NCBI RefSeq assembly: GCF_000698555.1 | Contig: NZ_JFHE01000002.1 | Coordinates: 248,001 to 312,000 of the forward strand | Direction: 5' to 3' | Origin: Caballeronia grimmiae | GTDB taxonomy: Bacteria > Pseudomonadota > Gammaproteobacteria > Burkholderiales > Burkholderiaceae | DNA: 64,000 nucleotides | Shown: positions 1 through 7,529 of the stretch, in pieces | Numbering within the stretch: position 1 is the stretch's first letter | How the letters are laid out: each line of letters begins with the position of its first letter | Notes under the pieces: model-generated | What the model saw: the letters and a program-made list of their open reading frames with translations, nothing else | The model's database searches: none | Told to the model about the DNA's origin: nothing | Translations under genes and position numbers: made by a program

Positions 1-2
1 CC

Positions 3-284
3 ATCGTCGGACTTGCGGCGGCGGCGCATCAGGGCTGGTCGGCGAATCTCTTCACGACGGCATCGGACATGTTCCCGAAGCGCGCGGTCGGTGCGGTCGT
101 CGGTATCGGCGGCATGGCGGGCTCGATCGGCGGCGTTCTGTTCTCCGAAGTAATCGGTCAGGTCCTGCAACGCACGGGTCAGTACTGGGCGCTCTTTGCA
201 ATCGGTGCACTGGCGTATCTCGTGGCGTTCGGCGTGATGCACGTCCTCACGCCGAAGATGACGCCCGCGAAGCTCAACGGCTGA
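3..284 (+). CDS. MFS transporter, C-terminal fragment (cut by window edge)
   Basis: The frame is open from the window edge to a TGA, giving the last 93 residues of a major facilitator protein. The sequence includes AAAHQGWSANLFTTASDMFP, a loop-plus-helix pattern typical of the ExuT-type hexuronate carriers in the anion:cation symporter (ACS) family, followed by two hydrophobic helices and a short charged tail. It sits in the inner membrane. It is convergent with the LacI-type regulator and close to uronate dehydrogenase, so uptake of glucuronate or galacturonate is the likely role. The substrate is inferred from context. Confidence 0.8.
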   Translation: MVGLAAAAHQGWSANLFTTASDMFPKRAVGAVVGIGGMAGSIGGVLFSEVIGQVLQRTGQYWALFAIGALAYLVAFGVMHVLTPKMTPAKLNG

Positions 285-313
285 TCGCGAGCATCGACGC
301 CATGCGCGGCGCT

Positions 314-1324
314 TTACGCACTCGCCGTCGGGGCCGCAGCCGAGGCGGTCGATTCGCGCACGATCAGGCGCGGCTCGAACATGGAGTTGCCGGGGTCCGG
401 ATGACCGGCGAGTGCGTCGATAAGCTTTTGCATGGCGAGCTCGCCCATCCGCTCGCTTTGAATGTCGATGGTGGTGAGACCCGGCGCGGCGTATGCGCCG
501 TAAGGCACGTTGTCGATGCCTGTCACCGAGACATCCTGAGGCACGCGGATGCCGAGCGTCGCGGCTTCCTTCATGAACCCGAGCGCGATCAGATCGTTGT
601 AGCAGATCACCGCTTGCGGGCGCTTCGGCCCGAGCATCACGCGCGAGCACGCGTGTTCGCCAGCGAGCGCGGTCGGAGCGTGGGCATCGTGAACGTCGAG
701 TTCGAGGCCGGCTTCTTCGAGGCATTCGCGCACGCCGCGAATGCGTTCATCGTTGATGCGCGCCTGGCCGAAGCCGAGGTATGCAATATGCCGATGCCCC
801 AGGTTCAGCAGATGCCGCGCGAGCATGTGCGAAGCGAGACGATTGTCGATGCCGACGCTCGGAATCGGCAGCGCCTCGGCATTGCGAAGCAGCACGACGG
901 GCTTGCCGAGGTCGAGCATCCAGTGCGCCTCCTCGTCGGGCAAGCGCGAGCTCACGATCAGTCCGTCGACGCGTTGCGAGAGGGCTTCGATCAACGGCCG
1001 CTCGCGTGCCTGCTGTTCGTCGATATCGACGAGCAGCAGCGTGTAGTCGTGACGCAAGGCGATGCGGTTCGCGCCCTTCACCACGTTCGTGAAGTGCGGA
1101 TTGCTGATGTCGAGAATCGTGAGGCCGATAGTGCGCGTGCGGCCGGTGATCATCGAACGCGCGAGCGGATTCGACCGATACCCGAGCGTAGCGATGGCTT
1201 CTTTGAGCCGCGCTTCGACCGGCGCGGAGAAACGCTGGGCGCCGTTGATGTACTTGGAGACCGTTGCGACCGAGACGCCCGCTGCGGCGGCGACATCGCG
1301 AATGGTCGGAGACATTTTCTTCAT
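314..1324 (-). CDS. LacI family transcriptional regulator (probable uronate pathway repressor)
   Basis: A 336-residue protein with an N-terminal helix-turn-helix (TIRDVAAAAGVSVATVSKYI, about residues 5-24) and a periplasmic-binding-protein-like effector domain ending in RLIVRES, the usual LacI length and order. I start it at the ATG encoding MKKMSPT; the frame runs further upstream, but that part is an unlikely leader made of GCATGC repeat DNA. It is divergent from uronate dehydrogenase, and the gap holds AACGTT-centred palindromes typical of LacI operators. The likely role is repression of the udh operon and of itself, relieved by a sugar acid. The inducer is not visible from sequence. Confidence 0.9.
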   Translation of the reverse strand: MKKMSPTIRDVAAAAGVSVATVSKYINGAQRFSAPVEARLKEAIATLGYRSNPLARSMITGRTRTIGLTILDISNPHFTNVVKGANRIALRHDYTLLLVDIDEQQARERPLIEALSQRVDGLIVSSRLPDEEAHWMLDLGKPVVLLRNAEALPIPSVGIDNRLASHMLARHLLNLGHRHIAYLGFGQARINDERIRGVRECLEEAGLELDVHDAHAPTALAGEHACSRVMLGPKRPQAVICYNDLIALGFMKEAATLGIRVPQDVSVTGIDNVPYGAYAAPGLTTIDIQSERMGELAMQKLIDALAGHPDPGNSMFEPRLIVRESTASAAAPTASA

Positions 1325-1330
1325 CGAGGT

Positions 1331-1336
1331 AACGTT
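1331..1336. promoter_or_regulatory. AACGTT half-site near the regulator start
   Basis: A palindromic AACGTT core lies seven bases upstream of the regulator start codon. It matches the centre of the two better operator candidates further upstream, so it may be an autoregulatory site. Short and of modest weight on its own. Confidence 0.4.
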
Positions 1337-1387
1337 TTCTCGCAATTTTCCAATGTTTTCGGATTGTCTCAGAAAACGACGCCGCTG

Positions 1388-1395
1388 AAACGTTT
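1388..1395. promoter_or_regulatory. Probable LacI-type operator, AAACGTTT
   Basis: A perfect 8-base palindrome AAACGTTT in the divergent regulator/udh gap, sharing its core with the site at 1470-1479. LacI family regulators usually bind such CG-centred palindromes. Its position fits control of the regulator's own promoter. Confidence 0.55.
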
Positions 1396-1435
1396 TTTGC
1401 ATGCTGCATGCTGCATGCAGAGCGCAGAATGCCAA
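1396..1435. repeat. GCATGC heptad-repeat element with imperfect hairpin
   Basis: Three near-identical 7-base units (TGCATGC) are followed by degenerate units (AGAGCGC, AGAATGC). The two halves are imperfectly complementary, so the stretch could fold as a hairpin centred on GCATGC. Similar elements occur at many other intergenic points of this window. Confidence 0.7.
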
Positions 1436-1469
1436 TTGACGACGGCTTGCGCCGATCGCTATAGTGCGG

Positions 1470-1479
1470 AAAACGTTTT
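1470..1479. promoter_or_regulatory. LacI-type operator AAAACGTTTT upstream of udh
   Basis: A perfect 10-base palindrome AAAACGTTTT lies 37 bases before the udh start codon, where a repressor would block transcription. It shares its core with the sites at 1331 and 1388, giving three related sites in one divergent promoter region beside a LacI gene. Confidence 0.7.
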
Positions 1480-1516
1480 ACTTATTCAGATCCAAAAGCA
1501 TTCGACAGGAGTTCAG

Positions 1517-2347
1517 ATGGACCAGTCAACCGCAACGGGCAAGCCGTTCAAACGCCTGCTTCTCACCGGAGCCGCCGGCAACCTCGGCCGTCAACTGCGC
1601 GGGGCGCTCGCGCAGTGGGCCGATGTGGTGCGTGCGTCGGACATCGCGCCGATCGACGACGCTGCCGCCCATGAGGAAGTCAGCGCGGTCGATCTCGCGG
1701 ATCGCGACGCGGTCATGCGTCTGGTCGAAGGCGTCGACGCGATCGTGCATCTGGGCGGCATTTCGATCGATGCGCCGTTCGACGATCTCATCGAGGCGAA
1801 TATCCGCGGTACTTACAACATCTACGAAGCGGCCCGCCGTCACGGCGTCCGGCGCGTGGTGTTCGCAAGCTCGAACCACGCGATCGGTTTTCATCCCGTG
1901 ACCGAAGTGCTCGATGCCGATGCGCCGCAGCGCCCCGACAGTCTCTATGGCGTGACCAAGTGTTTCGGCGAGTCGCTGTCGCGCTATTACTTCGACCGCT
2001 TCGGGATCGAGACGGTGTGCCTGCGTATCGGGTCGTCGTTCGAAGAGCCGAAGAATCCGCGCATGCTCGTGACGTATCTCAGCTACCGCGATTTCATCGA
2101 ACTGGTGCGCTGTTCGCTCTTCACGAATCGCGTCGGACACGCGGTGGTGTACGGCGCGTCGGACAATCCGGTCAAGTGGTGGGACAACAGCAAGGCCGGC
2201 TTCCTCGGCTTCAACCCGCAAGACAGCTCAGTCGAGTTCAACGATCGCTTTCCGGTGCGCGCACCGACCGACGACCATGACGACCCCGCGCAACGCTTCC
2301 AGGGCGGCGCGTTCGTGCTCGGCGAACCGATGGAGCGCGGCCGATGA
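1517..2347 (+). CDS. udh: Uronate dehydrogenase (NAD-dependent epimerase/dehydratase fold)
   Basis: 276 residues, the family's usual size. A Rossmann motif GAAGNLG lies at residues 18-24, and an extended-SDR catalytic pair YGVTK at Tyr144/Lys148. The family oxidises D-glucuronate or D-galacturonate with NAD+ to the aldarolactone in the cytoplasm. The start is the ATG after a GACAGGAG ribosome site; a long upstream open extension in the same frame is antisense to the LacI gene and is not coding. It overlaps the following lactonase by four bases (ATGA), so the two are translationally coupled. Confidence 0.92.
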   Translation: MDQSTATGKPFKRLLLTGAAGNLGRQLRGALAQWADVVRASDIAPIDDAAAHEEVSAVDLADRDAVMRLVEGVDAIVHLGGISIDAPFDDLIEANIRGTYNIYEAARRHGVRRVVFASSNHAIGFHPVTEVLDADAPQRPDSLYGVTKCFGESLSRYYFDRFGIETVCLRIGSSFEEPKNPRMLVTYLSYRDFIELVRCSLFTNRVGHAVVYGASDNPVKWWDNSKAGFLGFNPQDSSVEFNDRFPVRAPTDDHDDPAQRFQGGAFVLGEPMERGR

Positions 2348-3252
2348 ACAGCGCGCCGCGCGTGGAGCGGCTGGAGGCGGCGGGGCGCGCAGCAGTCGGC
2401 GAATGCCCCGTCTGGCATGCAAAAGACCAGGCGTTGTATTGGGTCGACATTCCCGCGCGGCGCATCGTGCGGCTCGCTGTGGCGGCCGGACAGCGCAGCG
2501 AATGGGCGTTGCCTGAGCAGGTTGCGTGTTTTGCATTCGATGCGGCGGGCACACTGGTCGCGGGCATGGAGACGGGGCTCTTTGCGGTGACGCTGCCGGA
2601 TGCGGGCGACGTTCGCCTGACGAAGCTCGCCGCCCCGCGCTTCGATGCGCCCGGCATGCGCTTCAACGACGGGCGGTGTGACCGGCAGGGCCGCTTCTGG
2701 GCCGGCACGATGGTGCAGGACATGTCACTCGCGAGCACCGCAGGCGCGCTCTTTCGCTTCGATGCGGACGGCACGCTGTCCGCGCCGATCGTCGACGGAC
2801 TTATCACGCAGAACGGCCTCGCCTTCTCGCCGGACGGCGCGACGATGTATCTGTCGGATTCGCATCCGCAGAAGCGGCTGATCTGGGCCTTCGACTTCGC
2901 CACCGACACCGGAACGCCGCATAACCGTCGCGTGTTTGCGGATTTGCACCATCACGTAGGGCGTCCGGACGGCGCGGCGGTCGACGCAGACGGCTGCTAC
3001 TGGACCTGCGCAAATGATGCCGGGTGCCTGTTGCGCTTCACGCCTGAAGGCAAGCTGGATCGCACGATTGAACTGCCCGCGACGAAGCCCTCGATGTGCG
3101 CATTCGGCGGTGACGATCTGTCGACGCTCTACGTCACGTCGATTCGTCCCGCCGCCAACGCAACCGACGCCGACGGCTGCGTCTTCGCGTTGCACCCCGG
3201 CGTGCAAGGATTACCGGAACCAATCTACGCGGGTATGTTACCGGTCGCATAA
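2344..3252 (+). CDS. SMP-30/gluconolactonase family lactonase (probable aldarolactonase)
   Basis: 302 residues forming a predicted six-bladed propeller. Typical metal-site segments are visible: GECPVW near residue 18 (Glu ligand), RFNDGRCDRQGRFWAGT near 105 and the PDGAAVDADG blade near 207. Coupled to udh, it most likely opens the galactaro- or glucarolactone made by uronate dehydrogenase to the aldarate. This is the standard step two of oxidative uronate catabolism. L-arabinolactonase or gluconolactonase are sequence-level alternatives; context favours the uronate role. Confidence 0.88.
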   Translation: MNSAPRVERLEAAGRAAVGECPVWHAKDQALYWVDIPARRIVRLAVAAGQRSEWALPEQVACFAFDAAGTLVAGMETGLFAVTLPDAGDVRLTKLAAPRFDAPGMRFNDGRCDRQGRFWAGTMVQDMSLASTAGALFRFDADGTLSAPIVDGLITQNGLAFSPDGATMYLSDSHPQKRLIWAFDFATDTGTPHNRRVFADLHHHVGRPDGAAVDADGCYWTCANDAGCLLRFTPEGKLDRTIELPATKPSMCAFGGDDLSTLYVTSIRPAANATDADGCVFALHPGVQGLPEPIYAGMLPVA

Positions 3253-3258
3253 ACGCCG

Positions 3259-3298
3259 CGCCGAGGCGCTGGCACCGCCTCGGCGAGTGAGTTTTTTT
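3259..3298 (+). terminator. Intrinsic terminator after the udh-lactonase pair
   Basis: A perfect 10-base-pair GC stem (CGCCGAGGCG with CGCCTCGGCG, 7-base loop) is followed within six bases by a run of seven T. It ends the two-gene transcript, so the next carrier gene needs its own promoter or read-through. Confidence 0.85.
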
Positions 3299-3406
3299 AG
3301 CGCTATACAGGCTAAACACCAGTTCTGGAGTTTCTCCTTAAAGAGTAGGCTGCGCAGGTCGCTTCAAACTGAACGATCTGCCGATTCCCTATTCGAGGAG
3401 ATATTG

Positions 3407-4750
3407 ATGGACCTTGAAACCCGCACCATGAAGCGCGTGATGCTTCGTCTCGTGCCGTTCCTGATTCTCTGCTACTTCATCGCTTATCTCGATCGCGTCA
3501 ACGTCGGCTTTGCTGCGCTGCAAATGAACAAGGCGCTTGGCTTTTCCGCGAGCGCCTTTGGCTTCGGAGCAGGCATTTTCTTCATCGCTTATTTCTTCTT
3601 CGAAGTCCCGTCCAATTTGCTCCTGGAACGCTTCGGTGCAAGAAAGTGGATTGCGCGGATCATGTTCACGTGGGGCGTGCTCGCGGCGTTGATGGCCTAC
3701 ATCCCACATATTGCGCAAGCAACGGGCCTGTCGAACGCCTATGTGTTTTATGGCTTGCGTGTTTTGTTGGGCGTCGCGGAAGCCGGCTTCTTCCCGGGCA
3801 TCATCTATCTGTTGACGCTCTGGTTCCCGGCGAAATATCGCGGACGCGTCGTGGGCTACTTCATGGCGGCCATTCCGTTGTCCACCGTGATCGGCGGTCC
3901 TATCTCCGGCGCGCTGCTGCAGATGGACGGCATCGGCGGCATGCAGGGCTGGCAATGGCTCTACCTGATCGAAGCGCTGCCCGCGCTCGTGCTCGCATTC
4001 GTCGTGTTCTTCTACCTCACCGACAAGCCGCAGAACGCACACTGGCTTGCTGACGATGAACGTAACTGGCTGGTCGACCGGCAAGCGCAAGAGCGCGCGC
4101 ATCGCGAAGCGGTGCATTCGTTCAGCGTGAAGGAAGCGATTTTCAATCCGCGCGTGCTGGCGATTGCGCTGATCTATTTCGGTGCGAACGCAACCAACTA
4201 CGGCTTGAGCTTCTTCCTGCCGCAAATCGTGAAGGCGTTCGGGCTGAGCAATCTTCAGACTGGCTTCGTGACGTCTTTGCCGTACGCAGTCGGCGTCATC
4301 AGCATGGTTCTGTGGGGACGTCATTCGGATCGCACACTCGAACGACGCTGGCACGTTGCAATCGCGCTGATGGTGGCAGCGGGTGGCATCGCAGCTTCCG
4401 CAGGGCTGGACAACCCAGTGCTGAAGATGATCGCGTTGTCGATTGCGGGCTTCGGCATCTTCGGTTGCTTGCCGATCATCTGGACGCTGCCTGCATCGTT
4501 CCTGTCGGGTGCAGCTGCCGCGGGCGGCATTGCGGCGATCAACTCACTGGGCAATCTCGCGGGTTTCTTTGGACCTTATGCGATGGGCTGGATCAAGGAC
4601 AGCACCGGCGGTTTTGGCGCGGGCCTGCTCTGTCTCGCAGGCGCCGGAATGGTCGGTGTCGCCGCAGTCTTGTTGCTGCACCATGACTCGGCACTGGAGA
4701 CGATTTCCGGAACGCGGGATGTGGAAGAGGGCGAGCCTGCACGATCTTAG
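3407..4750 (+). CDS. MFS transporter, ACS family (sugar acid carrier)
   Basis: 447 residues with twelve predicted membrane segments. The N-terminal signature YFIAYLDRVNVGFAALQM is characteristic of the anion:cation symporters (GudP/TtuB-like dicarboxylate and aldarate carriers). The start is the ATG preceded by GAGGAG; the frame runs further upstream but that part overlaps the lactonase gene. It is the fifth gene of the uronate block, so uptake of uronate or aldarate is likely. Substrate within the ACS family cannot be told from sequence. Confidence 0.9.
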   Translation: MDLETRTMKRVMLRLVPFLILCYFIAYLDRVNVGFAALQMNKALGFSASAFGFGAGIFFIAYFFFEVPSNLLLERFGARKWIARIMFTWGVLAALMAYIPHIAQATGLSNAYVFYGLRVLLGVAEAGFFPGIIYLLTLWFPAKYRGRVVGYFMAAIPLSTVIGGPISGALLQMDGIGGMQGWQWLYLIEALPALVLAFVVFFYLTDKPQNAHWLADDERNWLVDRQAQERAHREAVHSFSVKEAIFNPRVLAIALIYFGANATNYGLSFFLPQIVKAFGLSNLQTGFVTSLPYAVGVISMVLWGRHSDRTLERRWHVAIALMVAAGGIAASAGLDNPVLKMIALSIAGFGIFGCLPIIWTLPASFLSGAAAAGGIAAINSLGNLAGFFGPYAMGWIKDSTGGFGAGLLCLAGAGMVGVAAVLLLHHDSALETISGTRDVEEGEPARS

Positions 4751-4860
4751 TTTGCACTCGAAGAAGCACAATGATTTCCTTGCAAGCCGCAAGGCGGCGT
4801 CAGCGATCGTAAGGCAAGCAGGTTCGGCGACGCTGCGCTAATGTCTAGGCTTTTCCTCTC

Positions 4861-4890
4861 GTGCGCGAAGGCTTTCGAGCCTTCGCGCAC
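4861..4890. terminator. Perfect 13-bp hairpin with TTCG loop before the aldo/keto reductase
   Basis: GTGCGCGAAGGCT pairs perfectly with AGCCTTCGCGCAC across a TTCG tetraloop, an exceptionally stable fold. Only a weak T-rich tail follows. It lies 37 bases before the reductase start, so it could terminate the carrier transcript or act as a 5' leader structure. Confidence 0.65.
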
Positions 4891-4927
4891 TCTTTCGAAA
4901 AGCACTCGACGGCAAGGAGATATCCCG

Positions 4928-5905
4928 ATGGACTACGTGAAACTCGGCACGACCGGGCTTGAAGTATCGCGACTGTGTCTCGGATGCATGACCTTCGGCG
5001 TGCCTGAGCGCGGCACGCATCCGTGGACGCTCGATGAAGAGCAAAGCCGTCCCATCCTTCAGCAGGCGCTGGACGCCGGCATCAATTTCTTCGATACCGC
5101 CAATACTTATTCCGATGGCACATCGGAAGAGATCGTTGGCCGCGCGTTGCGAGACATGACGAAGCGCGATGACATCGTCATTGCGACGAAGGTCTTCAAT
5201 CGCATGCGGCCGGGTCCAAACGGCGCTGGCCTTTCACGCAAGGCCATCTTCAATGAAATTGATAACAGCCTGAAGCGACTCGGCACCGATTACGTCGATC
5301 TTTATCAGATTCATCGTTGGGACTACACGACGCCGATAGAAGAGACACTGGAGGCGCTGCACGATATCGTCAAGGCGGGCAAGGCCCGTTATATCGGTGC
5401 GTCCTCGATGTATGCGTGGCAGTTCAGCAAGGCGCTTTACACATCGCGGGCGAATGGCTGGACAGAGTTCAAGACGATGCAGAATCACTTGAACCTGCTT
5501 TATCGAGAAGAGGAACGCGAGATGCTGCCCCTATGCGAGGATCAGGGCATAGGCGTATTGCCCTGGAGCCCGCTTGCGCGCGGCCGTCTCACGCGCGAAT
5601 GGGACGCCACGAGCGAGCGTCAGCAAACGGATGCCTTTGGCAGCACGCTGTATCAGACGCACGATGCGGACCGCGCTATCGTCGAAGCCGTTGCTTCAGT
5701 GGCAAAGGCGCGCGGTGTGCCACGGGCACACGTGGCGCTTGCATGGGTCGCGCAGAAGTCGCCCGTTAGCGCGCCGATCATCGGGGCATCGAAACCGCAT
5801 CACGTGAGCGATGCGGTTGCTGCGTTGTCGCTGCACCTGACGGCCGAAGAAATTGCGCAACTCGAAGCGCCCTATGTGCCGCATGCAGTCGCAGGCTTCA
5901 AGTAA
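4928..5905 (+). CDS. Aldo/keto reductase
   Basis: 325 residues of (beta/alpha)8 aldo/keto reductase. The catalytic set is readable: Asp and Tyr in FFDTANTYSDG (near residue 55), Lys in ATKVF and His in QIHRWDY. The C-terminal part holds the APIIGASKPHHV cofactor segment. The start is the ATG after AAGGAGA. It resembles the YajO/tas-like group, which reduces aldehydes or ketones with NADPH. Placed beyond a hairpin after the sugar-acid carrier, it may act in sugar metabolism but could be independent. Confidence 0.9.
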   Translation: MDYVKLGTTGLEVSRLCLGCMTFGVPERGTHPWTLDEEQSRPILQQALDAGINFFDTANTYSDGTSEEIVGRALRDMTKRDDIVIATKVFNRMRPGPNGAGLSRKAIFNEIDNSLKRLGTDYVDLYQIHRWDYTTPIEETLEALHDIVKAGKARYIGASSMYAWQFSKALYTSRANGWTEFKTMQNHLNLLYREEEREMLPLCEDQGIGVLPWSPLARGRLTREWDATSERQQTDAFGSTLYQTHDADRAIVEAVASVAKARGVPRAHVALAWVAQKSPVSAPIIGASKPHHVSDAVAALSLHLTAEEIAQLEAPYVPHAVAGFK

Positions 5906-5936
5906 ATTTGCGCGCCGATAGAGCCTCGCTCGAAAC

Positions 5937-7517
5937 TCATAACTGTGACTCTATCGGCAGAATGCCAAGCATCCATATCGTCGCACGCTTGAGCGCGGAC
6001 ACGCCGGGCTCGCTCTTAAGCGTGGTCGTCGCGCCTTGATCGTCCGTATCGATCCAGACCATACGCTGCCCGCCGCCGGCGTTGGGCTGCATTTCGACGC
6101 GCCATGCGATGCGGTCTATCCTCGTCCCGATGCCATCCGCCACTTGCTGCGCCGCCGCCGCACTTTCGCAATACACGCCAATCTCCGTGTTCAATTCAAC
6201 TGAACGCGGGTCGAGGTTCATGGAGCCGATAAAGATTCGCTCTCGGTCGAAGACATAAGTCTTTGCATGCAGCGACGCCTTCGACGATCCGAACATCGTT
6301 TTCTTTTCTTTGTCTTGATCGTCTTCCTTGCCGTCTTCGGACGCGACCGGCTTTAGCTCGTATAGCCGCACGCCCGCTTCGAGCATGTCCTTGCGATAGC
6401 GTTGATAACCCGCATGAACTGCCGCCACATCGGTAGCCGCCAGAGAGTTGGTAAGCACCGTCACGCGCACGCCGCGAGCCGTCATCGACCGCAGCCATTC
6501 GACACCGATCTCGCGCGGAACGAAATAGGGCGACACGATCAGCAATTCATTCCTGGGCGCGAGCCGTAGCGCCCTGAACTTCGACATCAAACGGCCTTCA
6601 CTGTCACTGGGATCACGCGTGATTTTTTCAGGATCATCGTAGAGCAAGGTGGCCTTGCCCCACGCAAACGTTGCATCGCGCGATTCGATCGCTTGTGAGA
6701 TACGTTGCCTTGCTTGTGCGACATAGGGAGAATGCGCTTCCGACTGCAGATAGGCATCGAGTCCCTTGCGATATGTGGCGAGCGCATTCGAATCCGCGCG
6801 GCGGCCCACGAGGTCCTCAATGGGATAGGCGGCATCGGAGTTCCAGTAGAGATCGAACGCGTCCGAGACTTCCGCAACAACCGGGCCATGCACGAGTACA
6901 TCGAGATCGCCGAATGCGATCGTGCTCGATGCGCCAAAGTATTCATCGCCGATGTTTCTTCCTCCCAGAATGGAGAACTGGTTATCGGCGACAAGCGACT
7001 TATTGTGCATGCGGCGATTCACTCTGAAGAATTCGAGTGCGGAGCCGAGCCGCTTGAAGCTGCGGTTGGCCACCGGATTGAAGAGACGCACTTGTATGTT
7101 TGGGTGAGAAGCGAGCGCAAGCAGAAGATTGTCGTCGGCATTGGTGCCGAGATCGTCAAGCAGTAATCGCACGCGCACGCCACGATCCGCCGCACGCAGA
7201 ACCGACGCGGCCATCGCGCGTCCCGTGAGATCGTCGTGCCAGATATAGTATTGAAGATCGAGCGAACGATCCGCGCTTTCCGCAAGTACGATTCGAGCGA
7301 CGAGCGCATCGACTCCGTCGGACAAGAGATGAAATGCATTGTCGTCGGGATGCGCGGCTTCGCTTTCGGACACGGCTTGGCCCAGGCGCGTATCCGGCGA
7401 CTTGGCAATTACATGACTCGGCGTGCGCCCGGTTTGAGGCGGAAGGCTTGCGCATGCAGTCATCAAAGCGAGCGTCGCCATTGCGTAGAGCAATCGCTTC
7501 CATGCTTGCCTGAGCAT
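5937..7517 (-). CDS. Phospholipase D family lipoprotein (cardiolipin synthase-like)
   Basis: 526 residues with two HKD motifs, HNKSLVAD and HAKTYVFD, each followed by a GGRN or GSMN turn: the two half-sites of a PLD active centre. The N-terminus is a lipoprotein signal ending ALMTACAS, so the mature protein should be tethered at the cell envelope. The layout resembles the ClsC/YmdC type cardiolipin synthases. The start ATG has GGAGGCGA upstream. It ends near the convergent reductase gene and follows the TAXI gene on the same strand by 12 bases, suggesting one transcript. Confidence 0.88.
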   Translation of the reverse strand: MLRQAWKRLLYAMATLALMTACASLPPQTGRTPSHVIAKSPDTRLGQAVSESEAAHPDDNAFHLLSDGVDALVARIVLAESADRSLDLQYYIWHDDLTGRAMAASVLRAADRGVRVRLLLDDLGTNADDNLLLALASHPNIQVRLFNPVANRSFKRLGSALEFFRVNRRMHNKSLVADNQFSILGGRNIGDEYFGASSTIAFGDLDVLVHGPVVAEVSDAFDLYWNSDAAYPIEDLVGRRADSNALATYRKGLDAYLQSEAHSPYVAQARQRISQAIESRDATFAWGKATLLYDDPEKITRDPSDSEGRLMSKFRALRLAPRNELLIVSPYFVPREIGVEWLRSMTARGVRVTVLTNSLAATDVAAVHAGYQRYRKDMLEAGVRLYELKPVASEDGKEDDQDKEKKTMFGSSKASLHAKTYVFDRERIFIGSMNLDPRSVELNTEIGVYCESAAAAQQVADGIGTRIDRIAWRVEMQPNAGGGQRMVWIDTDDQGATTTLKSEPGVSALKRATIWMLGILPIESQL

Positions 7518-7529
7518 TGGCGTCGCCTC

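Noticed and set aside
302..1516. Long forward open frame before uronate dehydrogenase
   Set aside because: It runs antisense to the LacI gene and reflects high GC3 in the opposite strand; udh has its own ATG and ribosome site at 1517.
5914..5958. Inverted repeat GCCGATAGAG/CTCTATCGGC between convergent genes
   Set aside because: The 25-base loop and right arm inside the PLD coding end make it a weak terminator; not listed as a feature.
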